Notes: generated by a model from the sequence alone, not told the origin. A DNA stretch of 48,023 nt from Paludibacter sp. 221 (GCF_010501035.1 NZ_QVMH01000005.1:57079-105101); one strand, 5' to 3'. Shown: positions 9,534-17,814, numbered from the stretch's first letter. Numbers and translations are program-made.

Positions 9534-9667
9534 TCATCGGATTTGTAATCCGATGATATTCTAATAGCGGATTTAAAACCCGCAAAATAATAGCTTTCGG
9601 ATTGCCGCTCGAACTTGCTCGCACCGCAAAGCGGATTGTTCCATTGGCTTGCCAAGAAATCCGAAAG
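9534..9667. repeat. cluster of three palindromes (dispersed-repeat remnant)
   Basis: Three hairpins in a row: TCATCGGATT/AATCCGATGA (9534-9556), GCGGATTTAAAACCCGC (9567-9583), and a longer one with outer arms CTTTCGGATT/AATCCGAAAG (9594-9667). All carry the word CGGATT. No coding potential. Part of a 509-base gene-free gap between the thioesterase gene and rsmG; the first hairpin could end transcription of topB and the thioesterase gene. Confidence 0.6.
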
Positions 9668-9734
9668 GACGAGGGAATTAATGCTGATGCGTTAAACTGT
9701 TTTTTTGTTTTGACAATCGAAATATATCATCCGG

Positions 9735-9889
9735 ATGCTCTGTAGGAGCATAGGTTTGATAATAACACATAATAACGAGCATTATTCGTGCCGTAGGTAC
9801 GAAACCATTATTGCAGCAAGTAGCGTACCTACGGCACGCAGAGGCAGTACTAAAAGCCGGTCATTACCAAACTCTCGTCCCTATGGGAC
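9735..9889. repeat. 155-bp nested inverted-repeat element
   Basis: Symmetrically arranged: end hairpins ATGCTC-TGTAG-GAGCAT (9735-9751) and GTCCCTATGGGAC (9877-9889), an inner imperfect pair GGTTTGATAAT/ATTACCAAAC, and a central perfect 15-bp inverted repeat CGTGCCGTAGGTACG (9787-9801) / CGTACCTACGGCACG (9824-9838). Looks like a miniature non-coding element. The central word CCGTAGGT recurs in the hairpin at 41144-41189. Confidence 0.6.
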
Positions 9890-10005
9890 TTTAAATATTA
9901 ATGTGGCTTTTAAATCGAAAAAACGATGTTTTTATGTATGTAGCTATGTAATATATAATTACTCGAAATAATTTATTTTTAACGTATCAGTATTAATATA
10001 GAATA

Positions 10006-10626
10006 ATGGATTTAATTTTAAAATACTTTCCCAATTTAATGGATAAGCAAAAATCCCAGTTTGCGGCTCTTTATGATTTGTATACCGACTGGAATGAAAA
10101 AATAAATGTAATTTCGCGCAAGGACATAGTAAACCTGTACGAGCACCATGTATTACATTCATTATCAATTGCCAGTATTATTCAGTTCGACGATGGTACA
10201 CGGGTACTTGACGTAGGGACGGGCGGTGGTTTTCCGGGGATTCCTTTAGCTATTTTATTCCCTGGTGCAGAATTTGTTCTTATTGATTCAATCGGAAAAA
10301 AAATCAAAGTTGGAGCAGAAGTTGCTAATGCGATTGGATTACAAAATGTGACTTTGAAGCATCTGCGTGTACAGGACGAAAAAGAGAAATTTGATTTTGT
10401 GGTGAGCCGTGCTGTTATGCCCTTGGGCGATTTGGTGAAGTTAGTTAGGAAAAACATAAGTGCGGAACAGAAAAATGCAATCCCCAACGGATTGATTTGC
10501 TTGAAGGGTGGGGAATTACAGCACGAAATACAATCCTTTAAGAATATAGCAGAGCTTTATAATATCAGTGATTATTTTGAGGAAGAATTTTTTGAAACTA
10601 AAAAAGCGGTATATCTTCCGCTTTAA
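10006..10626 (+). CDS. rsmG: 16S rRNA (guanine527-N7)-methyltransferase
   Basis: A 206-residue Rossmann-fold methyltransferase, normal length for RsmG/GidB, which methylates N7 of G527 in 16S rRNA using S-adenosylmethionine. Visible motifs: 'WNEKINVISRKD' before the fold, the cofactor loop 'VLDVGTGGGFPGIPLAI' (the hallmark GTGGGFPG), the acidic 'LIDSIGKKIKV' and 'VSRAVMPLGDL' with the conserved SRA. It is followed after 25 bases by the metallo-hydrolase gene in the same direction. No Shine-Dalgarno precedes the ATG. Confidence 0.95.
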   Translation: MDLILKYFPNLMDKQKSQFAALYDLYTDWNEKINVISRKDIVNLYEHHVLHSLSIASIIQFDDGTRVLDVGTGGGFPGIPLAILFPGAEFVLIDSIGKKIKVGAEVANAIGLQNVTLKHLRVQDEKEKFDFVVSRAVMPLGDLVKLVRKNISAEQKNAIPNGLICLKGGELQHEIQSFKNIAELYNISDYFEEEFFETKKAVYLPL

Positions 10627-10651
10627 TCAATAGGAGAAATTTTTTTTACAG

Positions 10652-11287
10652 ATGGAAATAAAAATATTTACTTTCAGCCCTTTTCAGGAAAACACTTACG
10701 TGCTGTATGATGAAACAGGCGAAGCCATCATTATTGATGCCGGGTGCTTGTTTGATGCCGAAAAAGAGGAATTAAAGGCTTTTATAGAAAATAACAACCT
10801 GACATTGAAACGTGTTATTAATACCCACCTGCACCTCGACCATCAGTTTGGAAATAAGTTTCTATACGATACATTCGGGATAGCTCCGGAAGCTAATCAG
10901 AAAGATGAGTTTCTTGTAGATATGTATCCGGTGCAGACACAAACTTTTGGGTTTGAGAATGCTGGAGAGGCTCAACCGTTGAAAGGGTATCTTGAAGATG
11001 ATGAGAAAGTGGTTTTTGGCAACACTGAATTGAGAGCCATATTTGTGCCGGGACATTCGCCCGGAAGCCTTGCATATTACAGCGAGAAAGATAATATCCT
11101 TTTTAGTGGTGATGTGTTGTTTTTGGAATCTATCGGGCGTACAGATTTGGTTGGGGGCGATTATGCCACACTTATCAGGTCGATTACCGAACGCTTGTTT
11201 ACACTACCGGATACTACCGTTGTATATCCGGGACATGGTGATAATACTACGATAGGATATGAGAAAATGAATAATCCTTATTTGTAA
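10652..11287 (+). CDS. metallo-beta-lactamase-fold hydrolase (glyoxalase II-like / YcbL type)
   Basis: A 211-residue MBL-fold protein. The metal-binding signature THLHLDHQ gives H59, H61, D63 and H64. Further ligands are the histidine in 'VPGHSPGSL', the aspartate in 'LFSGDVLF' and the histidine in 'VYPGHGD'. It has the compact size of YcbL-like enzymes, which lack the C-terminal substrate domain of classical hydroxyacylglutathione hydrolase, so the thioester substrate is uncertain. It forms a two-gene unit with rsmG and ends in a strong terminator. Confidence 0.88.
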   Translation: MEIKIFTFSPFQENTYVLYDETGEAIIIDAGCLFDAEKEELKAFIENNNLTLKRVINTHLHLDHQFGNKFLYDTFGIAPEANQKDEFLVDMYPVQTQTFGFENAGEAQPLKGYLEDDEKVVFGNTELRAIFVPGHSPGSLAYYSEKDNILFSGDVLFLESIGRTDLVGGDYATLIRSITERLFTLPDTTVVYPGHGDNTTIGYEKMNNPYL

Positions 11288-11318
11288 ATAATTAATCCTC
11301 ATGGTTAGATAAATATTG

Positions 11319-11350
11319 GTAGGAAGGGTAACAATACCCTTCCTACTGTT
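11319..11350. terminator. bidirectional rho-independent terminator
   Basis: Perfect 12-bp stem GTAGGAAGGGTA / TACCCTTCCTAC with a 4-nt loop ACAA, then TGTTTTTATTT. It lies between the convergent MBL and CPBP genes. Confidence 0.9.
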
Positions 11351-11351
11351 T

Positions 11352-12311
11352 TTATTTAAGCAGGTAATATTGTATGAATCCCATAACTTCCATAGTAAGG
11401 GCAATGCCGATGTGTACGATTACACCTCCCCATATATGTTTTGTCTGGTAAGCGAGCACACCGAGTATGTACCCTCCGAATATAGAGGATATCGTTTCTA
11501 CTATCGGTTTTCCAAAGTGAATTGAAGCATAAAAAGCCACCATAGGCAATATAGCTTTAGGCCCAAGTATCGAGGTCATCCCGATGATTAATGCCCCTCT
11601 GAAAAACAATTCGGTAACTACAAAATCGACAGAGTAAGCCGATTCGAAGATTAGAGTTCTTCCTATGGTTGATAAATTGAAAATACCATCATAGTGCCAT
11701 GGTCGGAATTGGGGATAGGCTTTTAAAAAATCGGGCGTGAATGATGTTATTACTAAAAAAGGCAACAGTAAAAGGAATAATAGCATATAAGCGTCCAAAT
11801 GTTTTGAATTCCACGAAAGCCCGTAAAACCCTTTTACGTTTTTTTTGTCGATAGATAATTTTAGGAATATAAGAGGTATCACAATGAGAACAACGGATTT
11901 TAATTGTGCTATTATCCGCATCACAAAGTTTCTTTCCAGATGCGATAAATCAGGCAGTTCCCATTGACGATATTTGTAAAAACCGATAGATACCCCGTAT
12001 ATTATGATGAAGAATAGGCTCTTAAGGTAAAACCGGTAGTTTTTTAATGTTTTATAGTCTTTTTGGATAAGTAGAACGGGGATTGCTGTTGAAAAATAAA
12101 TGAAGATATAGAAAAGAGGGTACATCCACATCGACTTGCCTGTATAATAGCTGTTGCGCATTATATTTTTGTAAAAATCAAAATGGTAATTCAGAAATAT
12201 ACAAATAAATATGAAGGCAAGTGTATAAGCGTACGTTTTCCAGTTGAAATCCTTTTTTACAAATTCAACAAATGTGCTTATGAGCGATTTAAGTGATTTT
12301 TTTAGATTCAT
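11352..12311 (-). CDS. CPBP-family intramembrane protease homologue
   Basis: A 319-residue polytopic membrane protein with about eight hydrophobic segments. The C-terminal third carries the CPBP (Abi, Rce1-like) glutamic intramembrane protease motifs: motif 1 'VTELFFRGAL', motif 2 'FYASIHFGKP' and motif 3 'VIVHIGIALTMEV'. Motif 1 has a single glutamate where most members have EE, so activity is plausible but not certain. It is the last gene of a minus-strand trio, 27 bases behind the deacetylase-like gene. The natural substrate is unknown; in this phylum such proteins are common and mostly uncharacterised. Confidence 0.82.
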   Translation of the reverse strand: MNLKKSLKSLISTFVEFVKKDFNWKTYAYTLAFIFICIFLNYHFDFYKNIMRNSYYTGKSMWMYPLFYIFIYFSTAIPVLLIQKDYKTLKNYRFYLKSLFFIIIYGVSIGFYKYRQWELPDLSHLERNFVMRIIAQLKSVVLIVIPLIFLKLSIDKKNVKGFYGLSWNSKHLDAYMLLFLLLLPFLVITSFTPDFLKAYPQFRPWHYDGIFNLSTIGRTLIFESAYSVDFVVTELFFRGALIIGMTSILGPKAILPMVAFYASIHFGKPIVETISSIFGGYILGVLAYQTKHIWGGVIVHIGIALTMEVMGFIQYYLLK

Positions 12312-12338
12312 GGGGTAAAAGTGTAGTAAGGCTTGTAA

Positions 12339-13634
12339 TTATATAATCGTTTTTAGATAGTCTATAATATTTGCATATAGATTCCGGTGGTAGTATTTGC
12401 CATCCTTTCCCAAAGTTGTGTTATGCCACAGCAGGCAAAGCTCTCCATTATGTTTTTTTGTTTCGTCTATCAGCTTCTGAACATAATTATAGGCTTCTTC
12501 TTCGTTCAATCCCATATACCTTTGCTCATTCAGCGTTCCATCCATTACGGTAAGCGGATGTAATGTAAGCGATGTTAATTGCTTAGTTGCAGGATTTATC
12601 CAAAGAACAGGCCTTGATGTCCCTAACCGGAAACCGGCAACGTCAGCATATCCCATTGTGAAATCGTGGGTTATTCCCGCTTCTACCAGAGCTTGCATAT
12701 CTTCGGGCTCCCGTGTATCAAGAAAATGGTGACGGTTATAATATACGGGAGATTTAATGGCTTTTTCCAGCTTGGCTTTTTCTGCAGGAATCAAAGATGG
12801 GTGTATCCCCGCCTCATAACTTGCATGTAAGCCAATGGAAGCATTGTTGTCTTTTAGGAGTTGAAAAAGATATTGAAAATCTTTCCCATACACATCAGAA
12901 TGAGGTTTGTCTTCTTGCCGCTTGCCTCCTCCGGGTTTAACGAAAAAGATGCTTTCGGTACATCCCTTTTTCAGAGAGTTATTTTGCTCCAATATCCATG
13001 CGAAAGTAAACCAAGGGTCGTGTTGTATGCCTGTGAAATATGTTTTTAAAGCCGTTTTGAACTGTGAATTGCCCCTTAATAAGGCACCTACCACACTTTT
13101 CGTATTTCGGTAATGAGCAATGCAATCAACATCGTGAGTCAGGTATATTTTCTTTATTTGAGGTTTTGGCTCTTGAATGTCGAATCCTGTTTCGCGCAGC
13201 AGTTTTCTTAGTAATTTACCGTATTCATCTACTAAGGGATAACTTATAAATCCGGCTTGGTAGGGTAAAGATTCTTTTCCGGGAAAACGTCCATGTACAT
13301 CTCTTATCTCACGGCGAACATATTCCTCGTACCTGCTAATGAGAAAATAAGTGCTTGCAATAATATCGGCGTGAAGAACCGTAGTTTCTCCCTTTTTCTC
13401 AATCTTGGCGTCTCCAAAAAGGATTGGGATTCCTTCAAAATTATTTAGAGGCAGCTTAGGCAATGATTTTTCGGTTCCGTATATTGCATCGTCAAAAAAA
13501 TCCGATTTTACTATTACCAGCTTGTATTTAGGGTGCTTATTTACATCGGAAGTATAAGCAATTTCGGAAATAATATCCGAGGTGTTTTCTCCCCTCAACA
13601 AAAATTCTATTATGTAATTGAATGTTTCGAGCAT
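12339..13634 (-). CDS. polysaccharide-deacetylase-like protein (NodB-related)
   Basis: A 431-residue soluble-looking protein without a signal peptide. The central motif THDVD (166-170, with H167, D168 and D170) resembles the metal-binding start of carbohydrate esterase family 4. Later motifs 'NRHHFLDTREPEDM', 'ITHDFTMGYADVAGFRLGTS', 'LTLHPLTVMD' and 'LCLLWHNTTLG' give further histidines. The N-terminal ~150 residues are a separate domain seen in Bacteroidota homologues. A substrate cannot be deduced; surface-polysaccharide modification is an inference. Middle gene of the trio, 32 bases behind the small membrane protein gene. Confidence 0.75.
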   Translation of the reverse strand: MLETFNYIIEFLLRGENTSDIISEIAYTSDVNKHPKYKLVIVKSDFFDDAIYGTEKSLPKLPLNNFEGIPILFGDAKIEKKGETTVLHADIIASTYFLISRYEEYVRREIRDVHGRFPGKESLPYQAGFISYPLVDEYGKLLRKLLRETGFDIQEPKPQIKKIYLTHDVDCIAHYRNTKSVVGALLRGNSQFKTALKTYFTGIQHDPWFTFAWILEQNNSLKKGCTESIFFVKPGGGKRQEDKPHSDVYGKDFQYLFQLLKDNNASIGLHASYEAGIHPSLIPAEKAKLEKAIKSPVYYNRHHFLDTREPEDMQALVEAGITHDFTMGYADVAGFRLGTSRPVLWINPATKQLTSLTLHPLTVMDGTLNEQRYMGLNEEEAYNYVQKLIDETKKHNGELCLLWHNTTLGKDGKYYHRNLYANIIDYLKTII

Positions 13635-13666
13635 TTACTAACAGTCAAATTAATAGTAGGTTGGGA

Positions 13667-13873
13667 TTATTTCAACTTTCTTCGTTGCACATGCGAGAAT
13701 GTGAGTACGATTGCAACAATTAGCCCCAGCCAAATATCATTAGTGGCGAATATTCCGAATATCTCGGGGTTTTCAGGGTATTTCCCGCTTATCAGACGAA
13801 GGATAACAACCAGTATTATATATACCGCAAAAACTCCCACCCCGTATAGTACAATCTTAAGTTTTGGATTCAT
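13667..13873 (-). CDS. small two-helix membrane protein, unknown function
   Basis: A 68-residue protein with two hydrophobic segments (about 7-28 and 45-61) and a basic tail 'FSHVQRRKLK'. I do not recognise the family. It is believed real because a -7-like box stands directly before it and it is tightly spaced with the next gene in the same direction. It may be an envelope accessory to the deacetylase-like and CPBP proteins. Confidence 0.6.
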   Translation of the reverse strand: MNPKLKIVLYGVGVFAVYIILVVILRLISGKYPENPEIFGIFATNDIWLGLIVAIVLTFSHVQRRKLK

Positions 13874-13891
13874 CTTTATCGTTTTAGATTA

Positions 13892-13899
13892 CAAATATA
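13892..13899 (-). promoter_or_regulatory. putative -7 box for the membrane protein/deacetylase/CPBP operon
   Basis: TATATTTG on the minus strand matches TAnnTTTG and lies 19 bases before the small-protein ATG. No clear -33 box was found. Confidence 0.4.
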
Positions 13900-13969
13900 C
13901 GTAAATAAACAGACATTCGTGTTGAAGGGGGTGGATGTTATATTTGGTATACATAATTTTCAATTAAAC

Positions 13970-14007
13970 AAAATAAGCATCAAAATTTCGTTTTCGATGC
14001 TTATTTT
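13970..14007. terminator. terminator downstream of the DUF4861 gene
   Basis: Arms AAAATAAGCATC / GATGCTTATTTT (12 bp, perfect) around a 14-nt loop, with T-rich flanks on both strands. It ends the minus-strand DUF4861 gene. Confidence 0.8.
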
Positions 14008-14030
14008 TATTGTTTTATGTATTTGCTTGA

Positions 14031-15143
14031 TTATCTGAAACTTATGCTTAGTGGGCTTGCGGTTACTTTGCTGAAATGCAAAAGTGCATCGAACCAGTCA
14101 TCGTCGGTTGCGAATCCCCATTTGCTCCATCCACCTCCGAAGTAGTACGTAAACTCGTACCCTTGCTGGTAGTCGGATAAGATAAGTAAGTGGTTGGGTT
14201 CTTTTTCAGTTTCCACTTTACCCGGCATAAAAACTCCTACATAGTTTCTTCCCGAAGGTATTCCTGCATCGGATACAGCATTTTCGGCATAACCGATTAC
14301 ATTATTCTCAGTATCAATAAATTCAACGCCTTTGCCATCATGCAGAAATATACCTCCCGCTATCTTGAGTGGCATTTCGTTTCCTTCGTAAGTAACCTCA
14401 GCTTTGTTGAGGATGCTACCTGCGTCAACGGTAATTTTTATTGTTTGTTTGTAGTAGTTACTGTCTACTTTAACCGAATCGTAAGTCAGTTTGAAAATAG
14501 CGCGCAAAGGGCCGTTTTCTATTACTTCCTGTTGGCTGTAATGGTCGCCTACCCATAGTTTGTCGGTATAAAGCGCAACACCACCTGCACCAAGTGTATG
14601 TCCTACCTTATAACAATCCAATCCCAGTCCGTGGTCGATGTGATATGAAAGCCCTTTCTTCAATTCGTCGTGATAAAACTTATCTACAATTAGCTCGTCG
14701 GTACGTTTCAGCCAAAGGTCGACCCCATTGCTTGGATTTTCATTTGCCAATGCCGGGCCATACATCCGATATGCAGCAAAATTATTTTCCCATGCAAAGT
14801 CGTCTTTACGCTCAGAAATATAACGTGCATAAACCAATGCTTTTGCCTGTTTCGGAGTGCCTTCGGTCAAGGTATAGTTGCTTTTCGAGCTGGCTTTAAC
14901 GTCAGCTTGAAACAGCAGTGTTTGCTTATCGGATAAAAGTTGATAATCTATTTCATTTCCTCCTTCATCTTTCAGTATGTACGACTTTTTGTTGAAGTTG
15001 CAATTTAATACAGATGTTTTTACTTCAACGATTTCACCGGTGCGGTCAAATTCCGCAAAATTGTTTACAACAATCGTGCGCGGTTCGCTGGAGCATGAAA
15101 CCAAAAGAATGACCGCTAAAAACGAAAATATTAATTTTTTCAT
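14031..15143 (-). CDS. DUF4861 lipoprotein linked to uronate catabolism
   Basis: A 370-residue predicted lipoprotein: signal peptide with lipobox 'LLVSC' (lipidated C17). The body resembles DUF4861 proteins, with 'YARYISERKDDFAWENN', 'RMYGPAL', 'LGLDCYKVGHTLGAGG' and 'YYFGGGWSKWGF'. No activity is assigned here. Such proteins often stand beside pectin or other uronate-polysaccharide genes, and here the gene lies directly behind kduI and kduD on the same strand. The rich, conserved Trp/Tyr/Asp content would fit a carbohydrate-active protein in the periplasm or on the surface. A hairpin between kduD and this gene suggests partly separate transcription. Confidence 0.75.
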   Translation of the reverse strand: MKKLIFSFLAVILLVSCSSEPRTIVVNNFAEFDRTGEIVEVKTSVLNCNFNKKSYILKDEGGNEIDYQLLSDKQTLLFQADVKASSKSNYTLTEGTPKQAKALVYARYISERKDDFAWENNFAAYRMYGPALANENPSNGVDLWLKRTDELIVDKFYHDELKKGLSYHIDHGLGLDCYKVGHTLGAGGVALYTDKLWVGDHYSQQEVIENGPLRAIFKLTYDSVKVDSNYYKQTIKITVDAGSILNKAEVTYEGNEMPLKIAGGIFLHDGKGVEFIDTENNVIGYAENAVSDAGIPSGRNYVGVFMPGKVETEKEPNHLLILSDYQQGYEFTYYFGGGWSKWGFATDDDWFDALLHFSKVTASPLSISFR

Positions 15144-15172
15144 TTTATATAGAATTTATACGGTTTTACAAA

Positions 15173-15202
15173 TAAGCCTCTGCTAATTTCAGCAGAGGCT
15201 TA
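15173..15202 (-). terminator. terminator between kduD and the DUF4861 gene
   Basis: Perfect 12-bp stem TAAGCCTCTGCT / AGCAGAGGCTTA, 6-nt loop, then TTTG on the minus strand. It may end or attenuate transcription from kduD into the DUF4861 gene. Confidence 0.75.
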
Positions 15203-15212
15203 AGTATTTAAA

Positions 15213-16004
15213 TTAAGGTTGTTTTCCGATATAAGCAAGGATGCCACCGTCTACGTACAGGATATGTCCGTTTACAAAATCAGATGCTTCAGATGCAAGG
15301 AATACAGCCGGACCAACTAAGTCTTCGGCAGTTCCCCAGCGGGCAGCAGGAGTTTTTGCAATGATAAATTGGTCGAATGGGTGGCGTGAGCCGTCTGCTT
15401 GTTTCTCGCGAAGCGGAGCTGTTTGCGGTGTAGCTATATAGCCGGGGCCTAAGCCATTACACTGAATGTTGTATTGACCATATTCGGAAGCAATGTTGCG
15501 GGTAAGCATTTTTAAGCCACCTTTTGCCGCTGCGTAAGCCGATACTGTTTCGCGTCCGAGTTCGCTCATCATCGAGCAGATATTGATGATTTTTCCTTTG
15601 CCTTTTTTCATCATGCTTGGAATAACAGCTTTGGCTACGATGAAAGGCCCATTCAAGTCGATGTCGATAACCTGACGGAAATCGGCAGCAGACATTTCGT
15701 GCATAGGGATACGCTTGATGATTCCCGCGTTGTTTACAAGGATATCAATAGCACCTACTTCTTTCTCTATCTGGGCAACCATAGCATTTACTTGGTCTTC
15801 GTTTGTCACGTCACACACGTATCCTTTAGCTTCAATATTTTTTTCCTTGTATGCAGCTATTCCTTTATTAACCAACTCTTGATTAATATCGTTGAATACT
15901 ATTTTAGCTCCCGATTGAGCCAGACCGGATGCAATAGCAAATCCGATTCCGTAAGTAGCACCTGTTACAAGAGCTACTTTTCCTGTTAAATCAAATTGTG
16001 TCAT
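15213..16004 (-). CDS. kduD: 2-dehydro-3-deoxy-D-gluconate 5-dehydrogenase / gluconate 5-dehydrogenase (SDR)
   Basis: A 263-residue classical short-chain dehydrogenase. The nucleotide loop 'VTGATYGIG' (about 13-21), 'NNAGI', the serine in 'NICSMMSELG' and the active-site pair Y157/K161 in YAAAKGG are all present. KduD reduces or oxidises at C5 in 2-keto-3-deoxygluconate formation from unsaturated uronates. Gluconate 5-dehydrogenases are very close relatives; the neighbouring kduI favours the KduD assignment. Probably co-transcribed with kduI, 126 bases apart, though a hairpin lies between them. Confidence 0.82.
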   Translation of the reverse strand: MTQFDLTGKVALVTGATYGIGFAIASGLAQSGAKIVFNDINQELVNKGIAAYKEKNIEAKGYVCDVTNEDQVNAMVAQIEKEVGAIDILVNNAGIIKRIPMHEMSAADFRQVIDIDLNGPFIVAKAVIPSMMKKGKGKIINICSMMSELGRETVSAYAAAKGGLKMLTRNIASEYGQYNIQCNGLGPGYIATPQTAPLREKQADGSRHPFDQFIIAKTPAARWGTAEDLVGPAVFLASEASDFVNGHILYVDGGILAYIGKQP

Positions 16005-16080
16005 TTTGTTTATTATTTCTCAAGTCAATCCGGATATATTTCTCCGGCGTTTTGTGTTGTTTTAATTAGTTCCGTTTTAT

Positions 16081-16115
16081 CAGAGAGTACAAGGTTTTAA
16101 ACCTCACACTCTCTG
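16081..16115 (-). terminator. hairpin between kduI and kduD
   Basis: Nested stems CAGAGAGT/ACTCTCTG and AGGTTT/AAACCT form a 35-base hairpin 15 bases past the kduI stop. The T-run after it is weak, so it may be an attenuator or processing site rather than a full terminator. Confidence 0.55.
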
Positions 16116-16130
16116 TTTTGTGAAGTCTTA

Positions 16131-16973
16131 TTAGCGCAATTCGGTTTCTTTGTAGAAATCTTGGTCGCCATAATCAAGGTTTTCGCCAGCCATTCCCCAG
16201 ATAAAAGTATAGTTGCTTGTAGCAGCAGCCGAGTGTATCGACCATTCGGGAGAGATAACGGCTTGGTCGCCTTTCATCCATATATGGCGTGTTTCAGTAG
16301 GTTCCCCCATAAAGTGACATACCGCTTGCCCTTCGGGTACTTCAAAATAGAAATATGCTTCCATACGGCGGCTGTGTGTGTGTGCCGGCATTGTATTCCA
16401 TACGCTGCCCGGTTTCAACTCTGTCATGCCCATTTGTAGCTGGCATGTTGGCAACACTTGCGAAACAAGCATTTTGTTTATATTGCGGTGGTTTGCACCC
16501 TCCATAGTTCCCATTTCGGCAACTACGGCATCAGCTTTTGTTACTTTTTTATCGGGGTAATTGCGGTGTGCCGGGGCCGAGTTGAAATAAAATTTAGCCG
16601 GATTGTTAGGGTCTAAACTTTCGAAAATAACTTCGCGGTCGCCCGCTCCTAAATAAAGTGCTTCCTTGTAATCCAATTCAAACACTTCGCCATTAACGGT
16701 AATTTTACCTTTTCCGCCTACATTGAACGTGCCGAATTCGCGGCGCGAGAGGAAAAACTTGGATTTCAATGGGTCTATCGACTCCAGATTCAGTTTTTCT
16801 TTTACCGGCATGGCTCCACCTACGATTAAACGGTCGTATAATGTGTACACCATGTTTACTTCATCGGCGGTAAACAGGGTGTTAATCAGATGTTCTTGTC
16901 GGAGGCGAGCTGTATCGTAGCTCTTAGCATCTGCAGGGTGCGATGCATAACGAAGTTCATAATTAGTTTTCAT
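16131..16973 (-). CDS. kduI: 5-keto-4-deoxyuronate isomerase
   Basis: A 280-residue cupin-type metal isomerase that converts 5-keto-4-deoxyuronate (from unsaturated uronates released by pectin, alginate-type or glycosaminoglycan lyases) to 2,5-diketo-3-deoxygluconate. The zinc ligands are all present as H198, H200 and E205 in PAHTHSRRMEAYF and H247 in EWSIHSAAA. These equal the E. coli ligands (H196, H198, E203, H245) shifted by two. Length matches the family. It is the first gene of the uronate block; a twin palindromic box about 90-125 bases upstream may be its operator. Confidence 0.95.
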   Translation of the reverse strand: MKTNYELRYASHPADAKSYDTARLRQEHLINTLFTADEVNMVYTLYDRLIVGGAMPVKEKLNLESIDPLKSKFFLSRREFGTFNVGGKGKITVNGEVFELDYKEALYLGAGDREVIFESLDPNNPAKFYFNSAPAHRNYPDKKVTKADAVVAEMGTMEGANHRNINKMLVSQVLPTCQLQMGMTELKPGSVWNTMPAHTHSRRMEAYFYFEVPEGQAVCHFMGEPTETRHIWMKGDQAVISPEWSIHSAAATSNYTFIWGMAGENLDYGDQDFYKETELR

Positions 16974-17037
16974 GCTTGTATGCTTTTAAAATGATGTTAT
17001 AAAAAATCTTTGTAAAAATTTTTGATGTTCACGATTA

Positions 17038-17045
17038 CAAAGATA
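17038..17045 (-). promoter_or_regulatory. kduI: putative -7 box of kduI
   Basis: TATCTTTG on the minus strand matches TAnnTTTG, 64 bases before the kduI start. No -33 TTTG at normal spacing was found; the twin boxes just upstream suggest activator dependence. Confidence 0.5.
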
Positions 17046-17062
17046 TTAAAAGAGCGGGGTAT

Positions 17063-17098
17063 AAAATGTATAATTTTGTTCAAAAAATGTATAATTTT
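17063..17098. promoter_or_regulatory. twin operator-like boxes upstream of kduI
   Basis: The 15-mer AAAATGTATAATTTT occurs twice (17063-17077, 17084-17098), exactly 21 bases apart, that is two helical turns. Each box is itself nearly palindromic (AAAAT-N5-ATTTT). They lie just upstream of the -7 box, in the place of an activator site. Confidence 0.5.
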
Positions 17099-17126
17099 AA
17101 ACAGAAAGGGGAGGATTGGAGGCGTT

Positions 17127-17759
17127 TTACTTATTTATTTTCATAAGCCAGCCCAAGTTGAGGGCTAAATTCATGTTGTCGGAATAACGGAAAGTTTTCC
17201 AGTTTCGATGATAAATATTGCTTAAACTGTAATTGGCCCGAGCTTCGAGCGAGAAGTTCTGTTTTTTTACAGAGAATTCGAAACCCAATCCGGCTGTGAC
17301 ACCGTAATCAAATTTACTTTGTATCTCTTTTGTATGCTGTGGGCGGGTAGATGCACCTGTGTTGTCTATCAATGTTTTTTCACCAATAAGGAAGGCAGCT
17401 TTGGGGCCTATATTAAACACAAAACGGGATTTTTTGCCAAAGTAGATGTGCGCTAAAAACGGTAGCTCTATGTAGTTCAAGCGTTTGGCGTATAAGTTTT
17501 CTTTTTCTTTCCATCCCCGCTGCGATAGGTTAAGCTCTATCTGCATTCCTAAGTTCTTTTCTGTCACATAACGAAATGTTACTCCTCCGTTGTACCCAAT
17601 GAGAATATCCTGCTCCACATTGGGCGTAAACATAACCATCGAGGCTGTAGCACCGTGTGAAGTTCCGATGTATATTTCGGCAGGGTCTAATAAGATAGTC
17701 TGCGAAACAGCATATACAGAGGATATTAATAATACACAGAGGAAACAAATTTTTCGCAT
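17127..17759 (-). CDS. outer-membrane beta-barrel protein (PorT-like family)
   Basis: A 210-residue secreted protein: signal peptide about 1-19 ('LLISSVYAVSQ'), then alternating amphipathic strands with aromatic ends, such as 'MQIELNLSQRGWKE', 'LNYIELPFLAHIYFG' and 'FVFNIGPKAAFLIGE'. The 'YIELPF' strand and spacing match the PorT/PF13568 eight-stranded barrel group, which is abundant in Bacteroidota. Individual members rarely have known functions. It stands alone, with upstream DNA apparently derived from a repeat. Confidence 0.8.
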   Translation of the reverse strand: MRKICFLCVLLISSVYAVSQTILLDPAEIYIGTSHGATASMVMFTPNVEQDILIGYNGGVTFRYVTEKNLGMQIELNLSQRGWKEKENLYAKRLNYIELPFLAHIYFGKKSRFVFNIGPKAAFLIGEKTLIDNTGASTRPQHTKEIQSKFDYGVTAGLGFEFSVKKQNFSLEARANYSLSNIYHRNWKTFRYSDNMNLALNLGWLMKINK

Positions 17760-17814
17760 GGCATTTACTCTTATATGACTATCTGCTTTCTTGTTAATTA
17801 ATAAAAATTATTTT

